A DNA stretch of 13,038 bases. It comes from Candidatus Alloscillospira gallinarum (GTDB lineage: Bacteria > Bacillota > Clostridia > Oscillospirales > Oscillospiraceae). A program made the translations under genes and the position numbers. This document shows positions 1 through 5,791 of the stretch, one piece after another. Position 1 is the stretch's first letter, and every line of letters starts with the position of its first letter. The notes below the pieces were generated by a model that worked only from the letters and a program-made list of their open reading frames with translations, did not search any database and had not been told where the DNA came from. The stretch spans positions 1-13,038 of the forward strand of contig CAJFTV010000052.1 in NCBI GenBank assembly GCA_904420055.1. Direction: 5' to 3'.

Positions 1-36
1 GCGTCGAAAAAGAGGCGTAAAGCGAAGGCGATATAG
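1..36 (+). CDS. C-terminal tail of upstream gene, probably molybdate permease (partial)
   Basis: The first 36 bases can be read as an open frame ending in TAG directly before the modC start. It gives a short, very basic tail, ASKKRRKAKAI. A lysine/arginine-rich cytoplasmic end suits a permease such as ModB, which usually precedes modC, but only 11 residues are visible. A second frame ends at TAA 18-20 (VEKEA) and cannot be excluded. The identity is inferred from position, not from homology. Confidence 0.4.
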   Translation, partial: ASKKRRKAKAI

Positions 37-1077
37 ATGTCACTTCTTGTAAATATAAAAAAACAGCTTGGCGACTTTCATCTTCAGGTGGAATTTGAAT
101 CTGAAGATGAAATCGTCGCGCTTTTGGGCTCCTCCGGCTGCGGAAAGAGCATGACGCTAAAGTGCATTGCCGGAATTGAAACCCCTGATTCCGGGGAGAT
201 TATATTAAACGGCAAAACACTGTTCGACAGCAAAAAGCATATCAATTTAAAACCTCAGGCCAGAAAAACCGGCTATCTTTTTCAGCAGTATGCCCTTTTT
301 CCAAATATGACGGTATACCAGAACATAGCAGCGGGCATATGGGATAAAAGGCTGAAAAAAGATTATATAGAAAGCCTTATGGAGACATTCCACCTCTCCG
401 GTCAGGGAAATAAATATCCCCGCCAGCTCTCCGGCGGCCAGCAGCAGCGCGTGGCCCTGGCCAGGATTCTGGCGAGCTCCCCGGAAATACTCCTCTTAGA
501 CGAGCCGTTTTCCGCCCTTGACAGCTACATCAAGTGGCAGCTTGAGCTGGAGGTATCCGACACCATGAAGGCCTTTGGCGGAGATGTGGTTTTTGTGTCC
601 CACTCAAGGGATGAGGTATACAGACTGTGCGACAGCGTGTGCGTCATAACTGAGGGAAAAAGTGAGGAAAAGCTCCCGATTAAAAGCATGTTTAAAGCTC
701 CGAAAACAGTTTCGGCATGCCTTATATCCGGCTGCAAAAACTTTTCAGACGCAGCCCCTGACGGGGACTACATAATCGCCTCAGGCTGGAACTGCCGTCT
801 TTACGCCGGCGGCAGAGCTCTCCCGGATTATATGGCGAGCATCGGTGTGCGGGCCCACTATATCCGCCCTGCCTCCGGAGAAACTGAAAACGTCCTTTCC
901 TGCCATATAGACCGGGTGATTGAGGACGTGTTTTCCATAATAATCATGCTAACCCCCCGCGGCGGAACTGAGCATATCCGCATGGAGCTTCAAAAAGAGG
1001 TCTGGCGCCAATACTGCGGCGCTGAATATATCGACATCTATATACCGCCTGACGCTATAATGATGCTGAAAAAATAA
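37..1077 (+). CDS. modC: Molybdate/tungstate ABC transporter ATP-binding protein
   Basis: This is the cytoplasmic ATPase that powers molybdate (or tungstate) import with a ModB permease and a ModA binding protein. The ABC domain fills about residues 1-230: Walker A GSSGCGKS (31-38), Q-loop Gln83 in LFQQYALFP, signature LSGGQQQR (131-138), Walker B ILLLDEP (151-157), D-loop SALD and switch His189. Residues 230-346 form a divergent tail. Its segment from about 270 (RAHYIRPASG) resembles the TOBE-type regulatory domain of ModC and related importers. The length of 346 is normal. A modest AAGG lies 8 nt before the ATG. It sits first in a run of molybdopterin genes, which favours molybdate or tungstate over other oxyanions. 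Sulfate or phosphate importers share the fold, so the substrate call rests on context. Confidence 0.88.
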   Translation: MSLLVNIKKQLGDFHLQVEFESEDEIVALLGSSGCGKSMTLKCIAGIETPDSGEIILNGKTLFDSKKHINLKPQARKTGYLFQQYALFPNMTVYQNIAAGIWDKRLKKDYIESLMETFHLSGQGNKYPRQLSGGQQQRVALARILASSPEILLLDEPFSALDSYIKWQLELEVSDTMKAFGGDVVFVSHSRDEVYRLCDSVCVITEGKSEEKLPIKSMFKAPKTVSACLISGCKNFSDAAPDGDYIIASGWNCRLYAGGRALPDYMASIGVRAHYIRPASGETENVLSCHIDRVIEDVFSIIIMLTPRGGTEHIRMELQKEVWRQYCGAEYIDIYIPPDAIMMLKK

Positions 1078-1087
1078 GGAGGACACA

Positions 1088-2302
1088 ATGGAAATGCATA
1101 TCTCGGCCGACAGAGCCATGAGCATGCTGGCAGAGCTCTCTGTCACACTTAAAACGGAGACTATACCCCTCTTGGAGGGATACGGAAGGGTCCTGGCAGA
1201 GGAAGTGCGCGCCACAATGGACGTACCCCCCTTTGCCAAGAGCCCTTTTGACGGCTATGCGTTTAAAAGCGAGGACACAATAAATGCCACACCGGAAAAT
1301 CCGGCAGTTTTTACCATTACAGAGGAAATTCCCGCGGGAAAAGCCCCGCTCTACCCGGTAGAGCACGGCACCGCCGCGAAAATTCTAACCGGCGCCCCCG
1401 TACCGGAGGGTGCCGACACTATAGTTAAATACGAAGAAACCGAATTTTCACCACAGTGGGTGAAAATTTCTGAATATATAAAGCCGGGAAACATCGTCAC
1501 CGCCGGGGAAGATGTAAAGGCCGGGGAAGTTTTAGCTCCAAAAAACACCCTTATAACTGGGGCCGTCATGGGCGTCGCCGCAGGACAGGGCATAAAGTCC
1601 GTCACAGTTTATAAAAAGCCGCTCATTTCAATAGTAAGTACGGGGACAGAGCTCATCGACGTGGGAAATCCGCTCCCTCCCGGAAAGATATACAGCACAA
1701 ACCTGTTTACTCTCAGTGGGCTTTTGCGCGACATGGGTGCTGAGATACGAGACGGCGGCAGTGTCACCGATGACCCGGACGCCATATCCGCCCGCATATC
1801 CCGGGAACTTGAATCCGCAGACATGGTAATAACAACCGGCGGCGCCTCGGTGGGAGATTACGACTTCACACAGGCTGCCATTGAAAAGGCCGGCGGCACA
1901 ATGCTCTTCAACAAGCTGGATTTCAAGCCCGGCGGCTCTATGATGGCGGGCGTGCGGGACGGCAAGGTATTTTTAGGCCTCTCGGGCAATCCCGGTGCCG
2001 CGGCTATCGGCCTCATGCGCATAGGGGCGCCGTATATCCGCAAACTCTGCGGCAGACAGGACATGTATTATGAGGCAATTGATGTGCGCCTTAAAAAGCC
2101 GGTTAAAAAGCCCAGCCCGAAAATGCGTTTTCTCCGTGGCTACCTGGAAATAACAGACGGGCAGGCCTATTTTGTGGAGAACCCAAGTCAGGGAAACGGC
2201 TCGGTTTCCTCACTTTTAAACTGCGACCTTTTAGGTGAGATACCAAAGGGAGCTCCGGCTCTTGAGGCTGGCACTTTTATAAAGGCTTACAGGGTGAAAT
2301 AA
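1088..2302 (+). CDS. moeA: Molybdopterin molybdenumtransferase MoeA
   Basis: MoeA inserts molybdate (or tungstate) into adenylylated molybdopterin, the last step of basic Moco synthesis, in the cytoplasm. The MoeA N-terminal/linker region holds SPFDGYAF (52-59), whose Asp55 matches the catalytic Asp of the SxMDGYA motif. TGAPVPEGADTIVKYE follows at about 100. The central MoCF domain shows STGTEL (about 183-188), TTGGASVGDYDF (about 249-260) and GLSGNPGAAA (about 297-306). A MoeA C-terminal beta domain ends the protein. The length of 404 is usual for the family. AAGGAGG (1076-1082) overlaps the modC stop codon, and the start is 10 nt past modC. The stop shares one base with the moaA start (TAATG), which points to coupled translation. 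Confidence 0.95.
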   Translation: MEMHISADRAMSMLAELSVTLKTETIPLLEGYGRVLAEEVRATMDVPPFAKSPFDGYAFKSEDTINATPENPAVFTITEEIPAGKAPLYPVEHGTAAKILTGAPVPEGADTIVKYEETEFSPQWVKISEYIKPGNIVTAGEDVKAGEVLAPKNTLITGAVMGVAAGQGIKSVTVYKKPLISIVSTGTELIDVGNPLPPGKIYSTNLFTLSGLLRDMGAEIRDGGSVTDDPDAISARISRELESADMVITTGGASVGDYDFTQAAIEKAGGTMLFNKLDFKPGGSMMAGVRDGKVFLGLSGNPGAAAIGLMRIGAPYIRKLCGRQDMYYEAIDVRLKKPVKKPSPKMRFLRGYLEITDGQAYFVENPSQGNGSVSSLLNCDLLGEIPKGAPALEAGTFIKAYRVK

Positions 2303-3249
2303 TGGACGACCTATATAACAGAAAAATTGACTATCTACGTATATCTGTCACAGACAGGTGTAACCTGCGCTGCTTTTACTGTATGCCGGAGTGCGGTATA
2401 GAAAAATCCCGCCACAGCGACATTGCCTCTTTTGAGGAGCTCTATGAGATGGCGCTGGCCTGCACGGCACTGGGAGTTCACAAAATCCGCGTTACCGGCG
2501 GGGAGCCGCTGGTGCGCCTTGGAGTTTTGGCTTTTTTAAAGAAGTTAGGAGGCCTTCCCGGCGTAGACACCCTGTGTATAACCACAAACGGGTCTCTGTT
2601 GGCCGGCTGCGCCAACGAGCTCAAGGAAGCCGGCGTCAATCGGCTGAATATAAGTCTCGACACGTTAAATCCGGAAAAATACAGGCGTATATCCCGCGTT
2701 GGAACGCTTTCAGCTGCGTTAGACGGCTTTCACGCAGCCCTGAGTGCAGGATTTGAAAATATAAAGGTAAACGCCGTTTTAATAGGCGGCGTCAACGACG
2801 ACGAGATAGAGGACCTTGTAAATTTCGCCGGTAAGTACGGCATAACTCTGCGATTTATCGAGCTAATGCCCATAGGCGAGTGCGCCGGCTGGGACAAGAG
2901 CCACTTTATATCCGGGGAGACTGTTTTAAAGCGCGTGCCGGGTCTTGTGCCAATTGGCAGCGACGGCGTGGCGCGGCTTTACGGCATACCGGGCACGTCA
3001 GGGCGCGTGGGCCTTATAAGTCCCGTCAGCCATCGGTTCTGTTCTGACTGCAACAGGATACGCATAACCTCCGACGGGAAACTAAAGCCCTGCCTTCACA
3101 GCGAGGAGGAGATAAACCTCCGTGGCCTTCACGGGGAGGAGCTTCTCTCCGCCATTAAATCCGGAATACTTAAAAAGCCCCTGAGACATCACCTGTCTGA
3201 GGGGGAAATAAGCGGCAGCGCGAGAAATATGAACGCAATTGGAGGATAA
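2302..3249 (+). CDS. moaA: GTP 3',8-cyclase MoaA (radical SAM)
   Basis: MoaA is the radical SAM enzyme that converts GTP to 3',8-cyclo-7,8-dihydro-GTP, the first committed step of molybdopterin synthesis. The N-terminal 4Fe-4S/SAM motif is CNLRCFYC with Cys20, Cys24 and Cys27. TGGEPL follows near residue 55. The second, GTP-binding 4Fe-4S cluster is CX2CX13C at Cys247, Cys250 and Cys264 (CSDCNRIRITSDG then KPC). The chain ends in the conserved Gly-Gly (MNAIGG). The length of 315 is slightly below the usual 325-335. The start overlaps the moeA stop by one base. Both clusters are oxygen sensitive, which fits an anaerobe. Ile codons are strongly skewed to ATA (about 18 of 25 by eye). Confidence 0.97.
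   Translation: MDDLYNRKIDYLRISVTDRCNLRCFYCMPECGIEKSRHSDIASFEELYEMALACTALGVHKIRVTGGEPLVRLGVLAFLKKLGGLPGVDTLCITTNGSLLAGCANELKEAGVNRLNISLDTLNPEKYRRISRVGTLSAALDGFHAALSAGFENIKVNAVLIGGVNDDEIEDLVNFAGKYGITLRFIELMPIGECAGWDKSHFISGETVLKRVPGLVPIGSDGVARLYGIPGTSGRVGLISPVSHRFCSDCNRIRITSDGKLKPCLHSEEEINLRGLHGEELLSAIKSGILKKPLRHHLSEGEISGSARNMNAIGG
3241..3245 (+). promoter_or_regulatory. moaC ribosome binding site inside the moaA Gly-Gly codons
   Basis: GGAGG lies 6 nt before the moaC ATG and is made by the last two sense codons of moaA (GGA GGA TAA). These codons write the conserved C-terminal Gly-Gly of MoaA. The same bases therefore serve as an essential protein tail and as the Shine-Dalgarno of the next gene. 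Confidence 0.8.
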
Positions 3250-3251
3250 AT

Positions 3252-3731
3252 ATGGGTCTTACACATTTTAATGAAGAGGGCCGTGCAAAAATGGTAGACG
3301 TGACGGAAAAGGCCATAACCACCCGCACCGCGGTGGCCACCGGCAGGGTCTGCCTGAACCCTGAGACATTCGCCCTCGTAAAAAACGGACAGATGAAGAA
3401 AGGCGATGTGCTGGCTGTAGCTCAGGTGGCCGGAATTATGGCGGCAAAGAAAAACTCAGAGCTTATCCCCATGTGCCACCCCATAATCCTCACCGGCGTC
3501 GACATATCCTTTAACATGGACGAAGAAAAGTCTGTAATCGACATCTTCGCCACCGTAAAGTGCAAGGGTGAGACGGGAGTGGAGATAGAGGCCCTGACGG
3601 CGGCCTCGGTTGCCGCCCTCACAATTTACGACATGTGCAAGGCGGTACAGAGAGATATCTTAATTGAACACATATGCCTTTTAAGGAAATCCGGCGGCAA
3701 GTCCGGCGATTTTGTAAGGGAGGAAAAATAG
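3252..3731 (+). CDS. moaC: Cyclic pyranopterin monophosphate synthase MoaC
   Basis: MoaC rearranges 3',8-cH2GTP, the MoaA product, into cyclic pyranopterin monophosphate. The match to the family is close throughout. MCHPI is at 74-78 with His76. KGETGVEIEALTAASVAAL follows with Glu111 and Glu113. YDMCKA has Asp127 and Lys130, in register with the catalytic Asp128/Lys131 of the E. coli enzyme. The terminal block is KSGGKSGDF. The length of 159 is typical. The start is two bases after the moaA stop and uses a Shine-Dalgarno within moaA. No domain is missing or altered. The neighbouring moaA supplies its substrate. Confidence 0.97.
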   Translation: MGLTHFNEEGRAKMVDVTEKAITTRTAVATGRVCLNPETFALVKNGQMKKGDVLAVAQVAGIMAAKKNSELIPMCHPIILTGVDISFNMDEEKSVIDIFATVKCKGETGVEIEALTAASVAALTIYDMCKAVQRDILIEHICLLRKSGGKSGDFVREEK

Positions 3732-3733
3732 AG

Positions 3734-4165
3734 ATGGCAAAGGTTTTAGCGGTTTGTATAAGCGAGATGAAGGGTACACAGAAGCACACGGTTCCCGAGA
3801 TAGAAGTAAAGAAAAACCACGGCATCGTGGGAGACGCCCACGCCGGCGACTGGCACAGGCAGATCAGCCTTTTGGGCAATGAGAGCGTTGACAAGGTCCG
3901 TCATATTCTGCCGAATATTGAGCCCGGCGCCTTTGCCGAGAACATACTCACCGAGGGGATAACCCTCTACGCCCTTCCCGTAGGAACCCGCCTGAAGGTC
4001 GGTGACACGGAGCTTGAGGTCACCCAGATAGGCAAGGAATGTCATAAGGGCTGTAAAATAAGGGAGCTCACCGGTGACTGCGTAATGCCCCGTGAGGGAA
4101 TTTTCACCATTGTTATAAAAGAGGGTGCAATCCGCCCCGGAGACGAGATTGAGGTGATAAAATGA
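3734..4165 (+). CDS. MOSC-domain protein, probable sulfur-carrier role in Moco metabolism
   Basis: This 143-residue protein is a single MOSC domain (molybdenum cofactor sulfurase C-terminal fold). Visible family features are GDAHAG (33-38) with WHRQISLL after it, GAFAENI (65-71) and the conserved cysteine region CHKGC (Cys103, Cys107), then PREGIF (119-124). MOSC domains are thought to bind the cofactor and pass sulfur via a conserved Cys. Stand-alone bacterial copies often sit beside moaC, as here, but their exact reaction is unsettled. The start at 3734 is chosen because AGGGAGG (3717-3723) lies 10 nt upstream. A longer reading from 3674 would run 20 codons into moaC. The stop overlaps the next start (ATGA). 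It has no pyridoxal-phosphate desulfurase domain, unlike MocoS proteins. Confidence 0.88.
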   Translation: MAKVLAVCISEMKGTQKHTVPEIEVKKNHGIVGDAHAGDWHRQISLLGNESVDKVRHILPNIEPGAFAENILTEGITLYALPVGTRLKVGDTELEVTQIGKECHKGCKIRELTGDCVMPREGIFTIVIKEGAIRPGDEIEVIK

Positions 4166-5184
4166 AAAAAATAAGGGTAGAGGACGCCGTGGGCCAGACT
4201 CTTTGCCACGACATGACCGCCATAATGGCGGACGGCTTTAAAGGCGTCAAGTTTAAGCGAGGACATGTCATACGCGAAGAGGACATTCCGGAGCTTTTAA
4301 ACATCGGCAAATCCCACATTTTCATCTGGGACCCGGAGGCGGACGAGGTGCACGAGGACGACGCGGCCATAGCCCTCACCGACGCAATCTGCGATGAAAG
4401 CATAAAGGTGACAGGCCCCAGCGAAGGAAAAATGACGCTCTCAGCCGCGGCAGGCGGGCTTTTGTGCATAGATGCCCGCGCCCTTATGGAAATCAACAGC
4501 GTCCCGAACTACACGGTAGCCACCCTGAAGAATTACATTCCTGTAGATGCCGGCAAAAAGGTGGCAGGCGCGAGAATTGTCCCCCTTGTCACAAAGCGTG
4601 AAAATGTGGACCGGGCCGTAGAAATTGCGAAAAATAATTTTCCGGTTATGTGTGTAAGGCCGTTCAGGCCCTTAAAATGCGGACTTATAATCACCGGCAG
4701 TGAGATATACTACGGCCGTATTGAGGATAAGATGGAGCCTATAATGACCAAAAAGCTTCTGCGCTACGGCGGCGAATATCTGGGCAGCATAAAGTGTGAC
4801 GACGACACGGATATGATACTTGACGCCATAAAAGCTTTCCGTGATAAGGGTGCGGAGCTGATACTTCTCACCGGCGGCATGTCCGTTGACCCGGACGATG
4901 TAACGCCCACGGCAATCTGCCGGAGCGGTGCACGTTTAGTCACCCAGGGCTTCCCCATGCAGCCGGGCAACATGCTCACCATAGCCTATTTTGAAAACAC
5001 AGTGCTTGTTGGCGTGCCAGGTGCCTCCATGCACTCCCCTGTGACAAGCCTCGATGTATTTCTGCCGCGTATTTTTGCGGGAGTTGAAATAACACAGGAG
5101 GAGGTCGCCTCTTACGGGCTTGGCGGCCTGTGCCAGAACTGTGAGGTCTGCCACTTCCCCAACTGTAACTTTGGAAATTTATAA
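4162..5184 (+). CDS. Molybdopterin-binding MoeA/Mog-like protein with C-terminal Cys cluster
   Basis: The second half (about 170-305) is a MoCF molybdopterin-binding domain: ITGSEI (177-182), LLTGGMSVDPDD (235-246) and GVPGASM (284-290) match the TGTE, TTGGxSxGxxD and GxPGNP landmarks of MoeA and Mog. The N-terminal 165 residues do not show the MoeA SxMDGYA motif, so this is not a second functional MoeA in the usual sense. The C-terminus has four cysteines spaced CX2CX2CX4C (Cys324, 327, 330, 335), which look like a metal or Fe-S site. Related proteins occur in clostridial Moco clusters, some tied to selenium-dependent molybdenum hydroxylases, but the reaction is not established as far as I know. 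It overlaps the MOSC gene by 4 nt (ATGA), so the two products are probably made in step. Confidence 0.82.
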   Translation: MKKIRVEDAVGQTLCHDMTAIMADGFKGVKFKRGHVIREEDIPELLNIGKSHIFIWDPEADEVHEDDAAIALTDAICDESIKVTGPSEGKMTLSAAAGGLLCIDARALMEINSVPNYTVATLKNYIPVDAGKKVAGARIVPLVTKRENVDRAVEIAKNNFPVMCVRPFRPLKCGLIITGSEIYYGRIEDKMEPIMTKKLLRYGGEYLGSIKCDDDTDMILDAIKAFRDKGAELILLTGGMSVDPDDVTPTAICRSGARLVTQGFPMQPGNMLTIAYFENTVLVGVPGASMHSPVTSLDVFLPRIFAGVEITQEEVASYGLGGLCQNCEVCHFPNCNFGNL

Positions 5185-5196
5185 GGAGGCAAAAGT

Positions 5197-5691
5197 ATGT
5201 ACACAGCAGCGGTCATAACAGTGAGCGACAAGGGCTTTGCCGGAGAGCGCGAGGACACCGGGGGCCCCCTTGTAAAAGAGATGCTGGAAAACGCCGGTTA
5301 CAGCGTAGTTCACACGGAGATAATTCCCGATGAGATGGACATGATAGAAAAGGCGCTAATAAGCGCCGCGGACGACCTTGACATCGCCCTGTGCGTCACA
5401 ACCGGCGGCACGGGCTTCTCCCCCAGAGACATAACCCCGGAGGCCACGGTACACGTGTGTGAGCGTATGACCCCCGGTATTCCCGAGGCCATGCGGGCAG
5501 AGAGCATGCGCATAACGCCCCGGGGTATGCTCTCCAGGGCTCAGGCGGGGATACGCCGCCGCACCCTGATAATAAATCTCCCCGGAAGCCCGAAGGCCAT
5601 AAGGGAGAACCTGGGCGCCGTACTCCCCGCCCTTGACCACGGACTTGAGATGCTCCGTGACAAGAAAGGCGACTGCGGTCAGGAAAAATAG
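5197..5691 (+). CDS. mogA: Molybdopterin adenylyltransferase (MogA/MoaB family)
   Basis: This protein adenylylates molybdopterin with ATP before MoeA inserts the metal. At 164 residues it is one complete MoCF domain: ITVSDKG (7-13), a substrate-binding loop VTTGGTGFSPRDITPEAT (68-84, with Asp78), GMLSRAQAGIRRRTLIINLPGSPKA near 109-133, and a C-terminal helix. The RRRTLIINLPGSPKA block is typical of MogA and MoaB. MogA is preferred because moeA is in the same operon, but the two are hard to tell apart. AAGGAGG (5183-5189) gives a very strong ribosome binding site 7 nt before the ATG. It is the last gene before two terminators. Ile is encoded by ATA in about 10 of 13 positions. Confidence 0.93.
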   Translation: MYTAAVITVSDKGFAGEREDTGGPLVKEMLENAGYSVVHTEIIPDEMDMIEKALISAADDLDIALCVTTGGTGFSPRDITPEATVHVCERMTPGIPEAMRAESMRITPRGMLSRAQAGIRRRTLIINLPGSPKAIRENLGAVLPALDHGLEMLRDKKGDCGQEK

Positions 5692-5699
5692 TCGGACAT

Positions 5700-5740
5700 A
5701 AAAGGACCCACGGACAGTGCTTCTGTCCGTGGGTCTTTTC
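5700..5740. terminator. Bidirectional hairpin terminator between converging operons
   Basis: A perfect 13-bp stem (GACCCACGGACAG at 5705-5717 paired with 5723-5735) encloses a 5-nt loop. TTTT follows on the + strand and AAAA precedes, so both strands read hairpin plus a U run. It lies 9 nt after the mogA stop and 52 nt beyond the transglutaminase gene stop, and can end both operons. Confidence 0.9.
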
Positions 5741-5752
5741 CTTACATCGTTT

Positions 5753-5783
5753 CCGGTGGAGCATGCTCTTCACCGGGTTTTTT
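5753..5783 (+). terminator. Second, tandem rho-independent terminator for the Moco operon
   Basis: A 9-bp stem with one G-U pair (5753-5761 with 5768-5776) and a 6-nt loop is followed by G and six T. The T run is only on the + strand, so this one serves transcripts from the Moco operon that pass the first hairpin. It ends 8 nt before the converging stop codon. Confidence 0.82.
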
Positions 5784-5791
5784 CTGCCGCT

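Noticed and set aside
3674..3733. Longer N-terminus for the MOSC protein overlapping moaC by 58 bases
   Set aside because: The extra 20 residues are basic and unlike MOSC proteins, and a good AGGGAGG site serves the ATG at 3734.
4162..5184. Second moeA
   Set aside because: It shares the molybdopterin-binding half but lacks the SxMDGYA motif and has a Cys-rich tail, so calling it MoeA would mislead.
5396..5773. 125-codon - strand frame opposite mogA
   Set aside because: It crosses both terminators and lies antisense to a conserved enzyme; the Cys/Trp/Arg-rich product looks random.
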